Shown here: positions 15,972-23,844 of the stretch, one piece after another | How the letters are laid out: every line of letters begins with the position of its first letter | Position numbering within the stretch: position 1 is the first letter of the stretch | From: Bacteroidales bacterium | Lineage (GTDB): Bacteria; Bacteroidota; Bacteroidia; Bacteroidales; P3 | Length of the DNA: 32,896 bases | Direction of reading: 5' to 3' | Assembly (NCBI GenBank): GCA_024400505.1 | Contig: JAKSMP010000025.1 | Span: 1 to 32,896 of the forward strand | The notes under the pieces: generated by a model | The model's database searches: none | Told to the model about the DNA's origin: nothing | Seen by the model: only the letters and a program-made list of their open reading frames with translations | Made by a program: the position numbers and the translations under genes

Positions 15972-16012
15972 GCAGTCGGCGCAAGCAAAAGCTTGGGCCG
16001 ACTGCTTTTTTG
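15972..16012 (+). terminator. Intrinsic terminator after lipoprotein 1
   Basis: GCAGTCGGC-GCAAGC (15972-15986) pairs with GCTTG-GGCCGACTGC (15991-16005) with one mismatch, around an AAAA loop, and is followed by T6. It lies 24 bases after the stop. Confidence 0.88.
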
Positions 16013-16046
16013 TGAAGCGCAACAATAAATAAACCATTTCTCCGTT

Positions 16047-16910
16047 ATGGAAAACATTATGCGCAACAACAAATTATTATCCATCATCGCCTGTGCCGCC
16101 CTGGCAGCTCTTTGCTGCATCGGCTGCGGCAAAGAAGAGGAGCCCATTGTGCCCGTGGTGCCCGACTCCACCGACAACCCCTTCACCCCCGCCGAGAGCA
16201 ACCACTACAACTATGGCAGCGACTCGCTCAGCTTGGCCACCGCCGCCCTCACCAACTACCAAGGCACCTACACCTATACCTTCACCACCGACGACTATCA
16301 TGGCATCGACATCATCGTGTCCACCCCAAGCGAAGGCACTTTTGAGCTGACAGGCAACACTTCGGCCATGCTCATTGATGGATATGACTACCTGCCCATC
16401 GTGGGCACATACAGCTGCCACCGTGTGGGGCAGAACTATGAATTCACCATCGACGGCACCTGCCAAGGCAAGGCGCTGCGGATGTATTACTATGGACCGC
16501 TTTACGACCTCTCCACCCCTTGCGGCGAAGGCAACCTGAACATCGATGGCCGCTCTTTGCAGCTGGATGTGCACTACAGCCACAACTTGGTGGACATCTA
16601 CGAATATGTGATTGCCGACACCATGGGCAATCTGGCCGTGTCCATCTACACGCTGAAACACCTGGAGGACAAGTCCTACGCCATCACCTCCGACGAAAGC
16701 CGACTGGAGACCGAGGATGCCGTGATACTCTACAGCGAGGTGGAGAACAGCGGACGCACCATCATGGGCACCGCCGTCTCAGGCACACTCAGCATCCAGC
16801 ATGCTGGCAACGACTACGACATCACTTTCAGCGGGCAACTCTTTGACGAGGTGGGCGAAAGAATCATCCCCTTCAACGGCACCTACCGTGGTCAACGTAT
16901 CGACTTTTAA
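16047..16910 (+). CDS. Surface lipoprotein, paralogue 2 of 3 in the cobalamin-riboswitch cluster
   Basis: The protein has 287 residues from the ATG at 16047. The in-frame ATG at 16059 gives a shorter, equally good signal peptide. The lipobox CIGC places the lipid Cys at residue 27, followed by GKEEE, an acidic surface-export signal. It shares NYGSDSLSLATA and the 'YYYGPLYDLSTP' - 'GEGNLNIDGRSLQLDV' core with the other two paralogues. It is rich in Tyr, Asp and Thr and predicted to be all-beta. No named domain was recognised. It lies 33 bases before the third paralogue with no terminator between, so these two are surely co-transcribed. Confidence 0.85.
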   Translation: MENIMRNNKLLSIIACAALAALCCIGCGKEEEPIVPVVPDSTDNPFTPAESNHYNYGSDSLSLATAALTNYQGTYTYTFTTDDYHGIDIIVSTPSEGTFELTGNTSAMLIDGYDYLPIVGTYSCHRVGQNYEFTIDGTCQGKALRMYYYGPLYDLSTPCGEGNLNIDGRSLQLDVHYSHNLVDIYEYVIADTMGNLAVSIYTLKHLEDKSYAITSDESRLETEDAVILYSEVENSGRTIMGTAVSGTLSIQHAGNDYDITFSGQLFDEVGERIIPFNGTYRGQRIDF

Positions 16911-16943
16911 TCAACGAATTAATAACAAAAACATTCAATAATT

Positions 16944-17840
16944 ATGACAACAAAAGTATTCAGCCACAAAACCGCTGCCGCCTTCATGGCATGTGCGTTC
17001 ATGGCCCTGATGGCCGTGGGTTGCAAGAAAGACAATGTGGAGCCCATCATCCCCGACACACACGACACCACCCCCGAGCAGGAGCCAAACTTCTTTATCT
17101 ATGGCGACGACACCCTCACCATCGACCAGGTGACCCGCAAGTTTGACAACAACTACGGCATGCACACCACCACCATCGAGCTGACCAACGGCGACCAGTT
17201 CAACATCAGCAGCATCAAGATTCCCGATGGCGACTTCCTGTTCACCAATCTCAACCAGTTCTACACCTCGCCCGACTCAGTGTTGGGTGCTTATCACCAG
17301 CGGAATCAAGACAACTACCTCTGGCAGGGCACTTTCTCCGCCCATTATCTGTTCAACACCGTGGTACTCGACATCCAAGGCATCACCTACGACCAAAAAG
17401 TGGTATCCGTCCACTATAACGGTCCCGTCACCGATATCAGCGACCAAATGGGCACTGGCACCCTGGATTTCGGCGGCCGCACCTACCGCATGAACCTCTA
17501 CTACTGCCTCAATCGCAACAACTTCTGCAACATCACCTTCACCAACACCGCCATGGATTTTAACATCAAAATCCAGAGCCGCAACGATTTCCTGAACGGC
17601 AAGGTTTATACCATCTCCGACAATGAAACCGACATTGCCAACGGCAACGCTATAGGCATGACCATCACCGCCAAGACCGACAACGGCCCCGTGACCGCCA
17701 CTGCCACTTCGGGCGCTCTCAGCTACATCATCAACAATAACGGCACCGTGACGATCAACTACAACGGTTCAACCTCCCAAGGACAATTCTCTGGCAACTA
17801 CAGCGGAGAGGTTGTCTCCATCGTACTTTTCAATAAGTAA
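16944..17840 (+). CDS. Surface lipoprotein, paralogue 3 of 3 in the cobalamin-riboswitch cluster
   Basis: The protein has 298 residues. The lipobox AVGC places the lipid Cys at residue 27, followed by KKDN. PIIPDTHDTT and FIYGDDTLTIDQV align directly with paralogue 1 (PIIPDTNDST; VIYGDDSVSMEYI). ELTNGDQFNISS matches its QLTNGDQFGAIT, and HYNGPVTDISDQMGTGTLDF matches the shared core. The C-terminal third has FSGNYSGEVVSIVLFNK. Paralogues 1 and 3 are closer to each other than to 2 by these landmarks. It is the last gene before a strong terminator at 17872. The role is unknown. Confidence 0.85.
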   Translation: MTTKVFSHKTAAAFMACAFMALMAVGCKKDNVEPIIPDTHDTTPEQEPNFFIYGDDTLTIDQVTRKFDNNYGMHTTTIELTNGDQFNISSIKIPDGDFLFTNLNQFYTSPDSVLGAYHQRNQDNYLWQGTFSAHYLFNTVVLDIQGITYDQKVVSVHYNGPVTDISDQMGTGTLDFGGRTYRMNLYYCLNRNNFCNITFTNTAMDFNIKIQSRNDFLNGKVYTISDNETDIANGNAIGMTITAKTDNGPVTATATSGALSYIINNNGTVTINYNGSTSQGQFSGNYSGEVVSIVLFNK

Positions 17841-17871
17841 ATTCCCCTCAGCTGCAAAAGCTGATTCCATC

Positions 17872-17917
17872 AGCCCAGAAAGGCAAGAAGCAATGCTTCC
17901 CTTTCTGGGCTTTTTTG
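17872..17917 (+). terminator. Intrinsic terminator closing the lipoprotein cluster
   Basis: AGCCCAGAAAGG pairs with CCTTTCTGGGCT (12 bp), with a further AAG...CTT-type inner stem, and is followed by T6. It begins 32 bases after the last stop. Confidence 0.9.
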
Positions 17918-17972
17918 GTTAATGGCAGTTTGGTGTAAGGCCACAAAAAACATATTATAGAAATAAATTTCG

Positions 17973-17980
17973 TATCTTTG
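17973..17980 (+). promoter_or_regulatory. Promoter -7 element of the sppA operon
   Basis: TATCTTTG followed by C is an exact Bacteroidota -7 box, placed 40 bases before the sppA ATG. No clear TTG lies at -33. Genes from sppA to prmA follow in the same direction with short gaps. Confidence 0.65.
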
Positions 17981-18020
17981 CATTTTTATTATTGTACGAC
18001 AAATATATTGCTAAAATACT

Positions 18021-19814
18021 ATGGATTCCGCATCTAACAAACCTCAGACCCCCAAGCCGCTAGGCTTCGGACAGACCATGTTGGCCTCTGCCGTAGGCGT
18101 TATCATTGCATTTGTGGTGCTCAATGTGCTCACCATCATCATGGCTTTGAGCATGATGTCAACAGCCCTCAGCTCCCAATCCGATGTACCCGTCATCAGC
18201 GGCAACAACCTGGCCATCGAGCTGGACCTCACCCAGTCGGTGAACGAACGTACCCCCAGCCAATTGAGCTCTCTCTTTGGTCAAGGCGAAGGCACCAGCC
18301 TGGAGCAGCTCATCACCGCCATCGAAAATGCAGCCCTCGATGATCGTGTCAACGCCCTCTACCTCCACCTGGGAGGCAGCAACCTCAGCTGGGCACAAGC
18401 CGAAGAGTTGCAGCTGGCCCTTGCCCGCTTCAACGATGTATCGGCCAAACCCATCATCGCCTGGGGCGAGAGCATGACCCAACCCGAATACTTCCTCAGC
18501 ACCTCCGCCGACCGAATCGGCCTTCACCCTTCTGGCACCGTAGATTTCCGAGGCATCGGTGGCGAGGTGATTTTCTATAAAGGCCTCTTGGACAAACTGG
18601 GTGTGCACATGGAGCTCATCCGCCCCACCTCTTGTGCCTATAAGAGTGCCGGCGAGGTATATACCCGCACCAACATGAGCGACGCCAACCGCGAACAAGT
18701 GCGCTCCTACATCTCCAGCATCTGGGACTACGCCCTGCAGGTGATTGCCCAAAACCGCGACATCACTCCCGAGCATCTCAACACCTATGCCGACAACCTC
18801 ACCGGCCACATGCCCGACCAAGCTGTGGCTGCCCACCTCATCGACACCCTCTGCTTTGCGCAGGATATCAAGCAAATGCTCCGCTCCCACTTTGGCGCCA
18901 CCAAGATTGTCAAGGCCAACAAATATGCCAAGGCATGCGTGGCTCCCAAGGGCAAGAACATCGCCATCATCTATGCCGAGGGCGATGTGGTGCCCGGTTC
19001 GGGCGATGGTACTCGCACCGCAGTCTATGGCGATGATGTGGTAAAAGCCCTCAACGACGCAACCAAGGACAAGAGCGTCCATGCCATCATCCTGCGAGTC
19101 AACTCGCCCGGCGGCGCAGTCACCGCCTCCGAGGCCATGACCTACGCCGTGCGTTGTGCCAAGGAGAAGAAACCCGTTATCGTGTCCATGAGCGGCATGG
19201 CAGCCAGCGCAGGATATGAGATCAGCTGCTTCGCCACCAAGATTGTGGCCCATCCCACCACCCTCACGGGCAGCATCGGCGTGTTTGCCACCATTCCCGA
19301 AGTGGGCACCCTCCTCCGTCAGAAACTGGGCATCACCACCGACACCGTCATGACCAACCGCAATAGCACAGGCATTTCTGCTCTCCGCCCCCTCTCCAAA
19401 GATGCTCGAGAGGTGATGCAGCGCGGTGTGGAAGATTTTTATATTACCTTCACCCAGCGTGTGGCCGACGGCCGCGGACTCACCCGCACTTATGTTGACA
19501 GCATTGCCCGCGGTCGTGTGTGGACTGGCTTGCAGGCCAAGCAGATTGGACTAGTGGACACCCTGGGCGGACTTTCTCTCGCCTTCGAGCTGGCAGCCAA
19601 GGAAGCAAAGCTCAACCCCAAAGAGTGCCGCCTCAAAGCATTCCCCGCCGAGAAAGGCCTCTTGGATCAACTCTTTGAGCAGGTAAACTCCGACAAGGAA
19701 GAGGAAATCAAAGCCCGCATCAACGCCGTCATCCCCTTCTATAGTGAGTTGTGCAACTGGTCCACCATGGAGCCTCTCCAAGCCCGACTCCCCTTCATCA
19801 TGAACATTGAATAA
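18021..19814 (+). CDS. sppA: Signal peptide peptidase SppA, 67K type
   Basis: This 597-residue protein is anchored by one N-terminal membrane segment (about 20-45) and has two tandem SppA/ClpP-fold halves. The catalytic lysine is Lys208 in CAYKSAGEVY in the first half, close to Lys209 of the E. coli enzyme. The catalytic serine is Ser396 in SGMAASAGYEIS in the second half, preceded by VNSPGGAVTASEAM at 360-373. SppA degrades cleaved signal peptides in the membrane; that is family knowledge. The length matches the long form. The stop at 19814 is 19 bases before the likely topB start. Confidence 0.95.
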   Translation: MDSASNKPQTPKPLGFGQTMLASAVGVIIAFVVLNVLTIIMALSMMSTALSSQSDVPVISGNNLAIELDLTQSVNERTPSQLSSLFGQGEGTSLEQLITAIENAALDDRVNALYLHLGGSNLSWAQAEELQLALARFNDVSAKPIIAWGESMTQPEYFLSTSADRIGLHPSGTVDFRGIGGEVIFYKGLLDKLGVHMELIRPTSCAYKSAGEVYTRTNMSDANREQVRSYISSIWDYALQVIAQNRDITPEHLNTYADNLTGHMPDQAVAAHLIDTLCFAQDIKQMLRSHFGATKIVKANKYAKACVAPKGKNIAIIYAEGDVVPGSGDGTRTAVYGDDVVKALNDATKDKSVHAIILRVNSPGGAVTASEAMTYAVRCAKEKKPVIVSMSGMAASAGYEISCFATKIVAHPTTLTGSIGVFATIPEVGTLLRQKLGITTDTVMTNRNSTGISALRPLSKDAREVMQRGVEDFYITFTQRVADGRGLTRTYVDSIARGRVWTGLQAKQIGLVDTLGGLSLAFELAAKEAKLNPKECRLKAFPAEKGLLDQLFEQVNSDKEEEIKARINAVIPFYSELCNWSTMEPLQARLPFIMNIE

Positions 19815-19833
19815 TGAGTCCACGCTTCACCCC

Positions 19834-21741
19834 ATGATAGTCTGTATAGCAGAAAAACCCTCCGTCGGACGCGACATTGCCCGCATCATCGGTGCCAATG
19901 TGGCGCACGACGGCTACATGGAGGGCAACGGTTACCAAGTCACCTGGACTTTCGGCCACCTCTGCACCCTCAAAGAGCCCCACGACTACACCCCCTGGTG
20001 GAAACAATGGGACTATGAAAACCTGCCCATGATTCCCCCCCGGTTCGGCATCAAGCTGATCGAGAACGAGGGCTACCAGAAACAATTTGCCACCATCCAA
20101 CGCCTCATGCTTGCCGCCGACGAGATCATCAACTGCGGCGATGCCGGCCAAGAGGGTGAACTCATCCAGCGTTGGGTGATACAGAAAGCACAAGCCAAAT
20201 GCCCGGTCAAGCGGCTGTGGATCTCATCCATGACCGATGAAGCCATCCGCGAAGGCTTTGCCAACCTCAAACAGCAAGACGAATACCAGTCGCTCTACGA
20301 GGCTGGCCTCTGCCGCGCCATCGGCGACTGGCTGCTGGGCATGAACGCCACCCGACTCTACACCCTCAAATACCGCCAGGCCAACCGCCAGGTGCTCTCC
20401 ATCGGCCGAGTGCAGACCCCCACCCTGGCCATGATTGTCAACCGCCAGCTCGAAATCCAGCATTTCAAGCCCGAGCAATACTGGGTCCTCTCCACCATCT
20501 ATCGCAACACCCTCTTCACCCTCAAGCAGAAAGAGAAAGACGACGAGGAAGAAGGCTCCGCCAACGCCAAAGGCCGCATCACCAACGAAGAGGAAGGCCG
20601 CCGCGCCTTGGAGAGCATCCGCAACCGCGATTTCGAGGTGACCGGCGTCACCCAGAAAGCCGGCAACGAGGCCCCCCCGCGCCTCTTCGACCTCACCAGC
20701 CTGCAGGTGGAGTGCAACAAAAAATTCTCCTTCTCAGCCGACGACACCCTCAAATACATCCAAAGCCTCTACGAGAAGAAATTCACCACCTATCCCCGTG
20801 TGGACACCACCTTCCTCTCCGACGACATCTACCCCAAGTGCCCCACCATCCTCCAGGGGCTGCTCCCCTATGCTCCCCTCATCCAGCCACTCATGGGCAC
20901 CAAGCTCAAGAAGAGCAAGAAAGTGTTCGACTCCTCCAAGGTCACCGACCACCATGCCATCATCCCCACCGGCATGAACCCCGCCAACGGCGACATGACC
21001 CTCAACGAAAAGAAAGTCTTCGACCTCATCGCCCGCCGCTTCATCGCCGTCTTTTATCCCGACTGCAAATACTCCACCACCACCGTCACCGGCAAAGTGG
21101 AGACCGAGGAAACCACCGCCACCGGCAAAACCAAGAAAGGCAAGCTGGAGTTCAAAGCCACTGGCAAGCAAATCCTGGATCAAGGCTGGCGCAGCGTCTT
21201 TGCCTGGGGCCACGCCACCAAAGAGGTGGCCACCGACGACGAAGGCAACCGCAAAGACGATGAAGAGAAAACCCTGCCCGCTTTCCAGAAAGGCGAACGC
21301 GGCCCCCACACCCCCACCCTGGCCGAGAAATGGACCCAGCCGCCCAAGCCCTATACCGAGGCTACACTCCTGCGCGCCATGGAAACTGCCGGCAAGAGCG
21401 TGTCCGACGAGGAGCTGCGCGATGCCCTCAAAGCCAACGGCATCGGCCGCCCCTCCACCCGTGCCGCCATCATCGAAACGCTCTACAAGCGCAACTATAT
21501 CCGCAAAGAGCGCAAAAGCCTCATCGCCACCGACACCGGCATCAGCCTCATCGCCACCATCCACAACGAGCTCCTCAAGAGTGCCGAACTCACCGGCCAA
21601 TGGGAGAAAAAACTGCGCGAGATTGAGGCCCATCAATACAATGCCCAGCAATTCATCTACGAGCTCAAGCAGATGGTCGTTCAGCTGGTGCAGCAAGTAA
21701 AGATGGACCCCGCCCGCCCCAATATCACCCCTAACGTCTAG
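19834..21741 (+). CDS. topB: DNA topoisomerase III (type IA)
   Basis: The protein has 635 residues from the ATG at 19834, which gives MIVCIAEKPSVGRDIA, the standard start of this family. An earlier in-frame ATG at 19807 would overlap sppA and is less likely. The Toprim domain (1-150) has the acidic cluster CGDAGQEGEL at 101-110. The classic second Asp of D-x-D-x-E is a Gly here, a variant I recall from other Bacteroidota copies. LSIGRVQTPTLAMI (188-201) and the active-site region FTTYPRVDTTFL, with Tyr320 as nucleophile, are intact. It relaxes negatively supercoiled DNA and resolves intermediates. No zinc fingers are seen at the C-terminus. It is co-directional with sppA and truA. Confidence 0.93.
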   Translation: MIVCIAEKPSVGRDIARIIGANVAHDGYMEGNGYQVTWTFGHLCTLKEPHDYTPWWKQWDYENLPMIPPRFGIKLIENEGYQKQFATIQRLMLAADEIINCGDAGQEGELIQRWVIQKAQAKCPVKRLWISSMTDEAIREGFANLKQQDEYQSLYEAGLCRAIGDWLLGMNATRLYTLKYRQANRQVLSIGRVQTPTLAMIVNRQLEIQHFKPEQYWVLSTIYRNTLFTLKQKEKDDEEEGSANAKGRITNEEEGRRALESIRNRDFEVTGVTQKAGNEAPPRLFDLTSLQVECNKKFSFSADDTLKYIQSLYEKKFTTYPRVDTTFLSDDIYPKCPTILQGLLPYAPLIQPLMGTKLKKSKKVFDSSKVTDHHAIIPTGMNPANGDMTLNEKKVFDLIARRFIAVFYPDCKYSTTTVTGKVETEETTATGKTKKGKLEFKATGKQILDQGWRSVFAWGHATKEVATDDEGNRKDDEEKTLPAFQKGERGPHTPTLAEKWTQPPKPYTEATLLRAMETAGKSVSDEELRDALKANGIGRPSTRAAIIETLYKRNYIRKERKSLIATDTGISLIATIHNELLKSAELTGQWEKKLREIEAHQYNAQQFIYELKQMVVQLVQQVKMDPARPNITPNV

Positions 21742-21751
21742 CACATATCCT

Positions 21752-22522
21752 ATGAGATACTTTATACATCTTGCCTACAACGGCGCCAACTACAACGGCT
21801 ACCAAACCCAGCCCGGGCTGCCCACCGTGCAGGAAACCATCGAGAAAGCCCTCTCCACCCTCCTGCGCCAGCCCGTGGCCATAGTGGGCTGCGGCCGCAC
21901 CGACACCGGCGTCCACGCCAGCGACTACTACGCCCATTTCACCCTGCCCGAAACCGACACCTTCGACGGCAAGATCGACTGCCAGCAGCTGGTCTTCAAG
22001 CTCAACAGCTTCCTCCCTGCCGACCTCGCCATCTTCGACATCTTTCCCGTCCGCCCCAATGCCCATGCCCGCTTCGACGCCACCGCCCGCACCTATCAGT
22101 ATCATGTCAGCGACCGTCGCCTCCCCTTCAAGCAAGGGCTCTACAGCCGCATCTACTACCGCCCCGACCTCGACCTCATGAACCAAGGGGCACAAATACT
22201 CTTGGAGTACGAAGACTTCACCTCCTTTGCCAAACTCCACACCGATGTCAAAACCAACATCTGCCACCTCTCCCTCGCCCATTGGCAGCAAGAGGGCGAC
22301 GAATACATCTTCACCATCCGCAGCAACCGCTTCCTCCGCAACATGGTTCGCTCCGTCACGGGCACCCTCCTCGACGTTGGTCGCGGCAAACTCACCCTCG
22401 ACGGACTCCGCCAGATAGTGGAACGCAAGAACCGCTGCGCCGCCGGCGTGTCCATGCCCCCCCAGGGCCTATTCCTCACCCAAGTAGAATACAACTTTGA
22501 TCAATTAAAAATTAAGAATTAA
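21752..22522 (+). CDS. truA: tRNA pseudouridine(38-40) synthase TruA
   Basis: This 256-residue protein contains the catalytic motif GCGRTDTGVHAS with nucleophile Asp51. It also has RFDATARTYQYHV at about 110-122, FTSFAKLHT, and RNMVRSVTGTLLDVGRGK at about 197-214. All are standard TruA landmarks. It isomerises uridines 38-40 in the anticodon arm of many tRNAs. It starts 10 bases after the topB stop, in the same direction. Confidence 0.96.
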   Translation: MRYFIHLAYNGANYNGYQTQPGLPTVQETIEKALSTLLRQPVAIVGCGRTDTGVHASDYYAHFTLPETDTFDGKIDCQQLVFKLNSFLPADLAIFDIFPVRPNAHARFDATARTYQYHVSDRRLPFKQGLYSRIYYRPDLDLMNQGAQILLEYEDFTSFAKLHTDVKTNICHLSLAHWQQEGDEYIFTIRSNRFLRNMVRSVTGTLLDVGRGKLTLDGLRQIVERKNRCAAGVSMPPQGLFLTQVEYNFDQLKIKN

Positions 22523-22594
22523 TAATCTAGAACCTCTAGATAACCTATCACCTCTAACAATTCTAGCCCCCCTAGAAAATAAACTCACCCCAAA
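22523..22594 (+). other. Short spacer with clustered CTAG motifs
   Basis: Four CTAG tetramers occur within 72 bases between truA and prmA. No terminator and no TAnnTTTG box is visible, so prmA is probably read from upstream. Its meaning is unknown. Confidence 0.4.
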
Positions 22595-23443
22595 ATGAAA
22601 TACATCGAAGTAACCATCACCCTTTCCCAAACCGATCCCGCCAGCGACATCCTCATCGACCTCCTGGGCAACGAAGGCCCCTACGACAGCTTTGTCGAGA
22701 CCCCCGACGGACTCAAAGCCTATGTGCCTGCCGACAATTTCGACGAGCAATGGCTCCAGCAGCAACTGCTCGAAGTGGCCGACTTCTGCCAAGCAACCTA
22801 CACCTTCGAAGCCATGCCCGACAAAAACTGGAACGAAGAGTGGGAGAAACAGCACAAACCCGTGCTGGTGGAGGCCGACAACGGCAAACGCCTTTGGGTG
22901 CGCGCCCCCTTCCACGAACATCGCACCGATGTCGATTGGGAACTCGAAATCGAACCCAAGATGTCCTTTGGCACCGCCCACCATCAAACCACCTACATGA
23001 TGCTCTCCTACCTTAGCGAGCTGCCCGTCCAAGGGCTCAAAGTGCTCGACATGGGATGCGGCACCGCCGTGCTGGCACTCCTGGCCAAAGTGCGCGGAGC
23101 CAGCTATGTCGAGGGTATCGACATCGACGAGTGGGCCTACAACAACGCCATGGAAAACGCCGAGCGCAACAACGCCCAGCTCACCATCCGCATAGGCGAT
23201 GCCAGCCTCTTGGGCGACACCCAGTTCGACCTCATCATCGCCAACATCAACCGCAACATCCTCCTCAACGACATGGCAGCCTACGTCGGCGTGCTCAATC
23301 CCGGCGGCACCCTGCTGCTGAGCGGATTCTACGAGAGCGATGTGCCCGCCCTCCAAGCCCACGCCCTCAACCTAGGCCTCCAGCTCCAAGAGACCAAGGT
23401 GCGCCAAACCTGGGCCGCCCTCCGCTTTGTCAAGACCGCATAA
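22595..23443 (+). CDS. prmA: Ribosomal protein L11 methyltransferase PrmA
   Basis: At 282 residues it has the normal PrmA length. An N-terminal L11-recognition domain (1-100, with MPDKNWNEEWEKQHKP at 74-89) is followed by the SAM-binding domain. That domain has FGTAHHQTTYMML (about 128-140), the glycine motif VLDMGCGTAVLALLA and the catalytic IIANINRNILL. PrmA trimethylates several Lys and the N-terminus of ribosomal protein L11. The gene ends the sppA-topB-truA-prmA run and is closed by a hairpin terminator at 23465. Confidence 0.95.
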   Translation: MKYIEVTITLSQTDPASDILIDLLGNEGPYDSFVETPDGLKAYVPADNFDEQWLQQQLLEVADFCQATYTFEAMPDKNWNEEWEKQHKPVLVEADNGKRLWVRAPFHEHRTDVDWELEIEPKMSFGTAHHQTTYMMLSYLSELPVQGLKVLDMGCGTAVLALLAKVRGASYVEGIDIDEWAYNNAMENAERNNAQLTIRIGDASLLGDTQFDLIIANINRNILLNDMAAYVGVLNPGGTLLLSGFYESDVPALQAHALNLGLQLQETKVRQTWAALRFVKTA

Positions 23444-23464
23444 AGTCACATTTCCATAACACAC

Positions 23465-23496
23465 AAAACGCCCCTAGCATCCTAGGGGCGTTTTCT
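23465..23496. terminator. Bidirectional intrinsic terminator between prmA and the defence operon
   Basis: AAAACGCCCCTAG pairs with CTAGGGGCGTTTT over 13 bp with a 4-base loop. It has T-rich tails on both strands, so it can end prmA transcription on the plus strand and the defence operon on the minus strand. Confidence 0.88.
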
Positions 23497-23625
23497 TTTA
23501 TCACCATGCTTCCTGCCGCACATTCCTGAGCACATGATTCTGGGCAACCACAGCATAGATACATTGCTGTGGACATTACGGTAAAAACTGGACATCCATT
23601 CTTCTTCAATAAATAGCCATATATT

Positions 23626-23805
23626 CTACAACGTCGCGAGACAAGAGAGAGTATGCATGATGCCATAATGCTGTCCGCAAATCACCAAAGCACTATACCT
23701 ACTAAGATACCTTTCGGCTTGAGCATCAGTAAGGTTATAGTGTTGGGTAAAATCTGCCTCCAAAGCCAACCATCTAGCAAATTGTTTTTCAAACACATCG
23801 CACAT
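23626..23805 (-). CDS. Possible 59-residue protein at the end of the defence operon
   Basis: A frame from ATG at 23805 to TAG at 23626 gives 59 residues that begin MCDVFEKQFARWLALEADFT and include YNLTDAQAERYLSRYSALV and CGQHYGIMHTLS. The composition is protein-like (charged helices, no low complexity), and no longer frame with similar quality overlaps it. It starts 40 bases after the specificity gene stop, in the same direction, so it may be a fourth gene of the operon or a remnant of a larger gene. I do not recognise a family. Confidence 0.45.
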   Translation of the reverse strand: MCDVFEKQFARWLALEADFTQHYNLTDAQAERYLSRYSALVICGQHYGIMHTLSCLATL

Positions 23806-23844
23806 AACTTATGAACATCGACAGAGACTGAACGCTCAGCTAGT

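Noticed and set aside
19807-19833. Earlier in-frame ATG for topB
   Set aside because: It would overlap the end of sppA and add nine residues not seen in the family; MIVCIAEKPS at 19834 is the standard start.
20734-21744. Minus-strand frame of about 336 codons opposite topB
   Set aside because: It is rich in Gly, Val and Leu and antisense to a fully recognised topoisomerase. No start context or promoter.
23430-23666. A 78-codon minus-strand frame between prmA and the defence operon
   Set aside because: It runs through the bidirectional terminator and into the prmA end, and has no protein-like pattern. The 59-codon frame just upstream is the better candidate.
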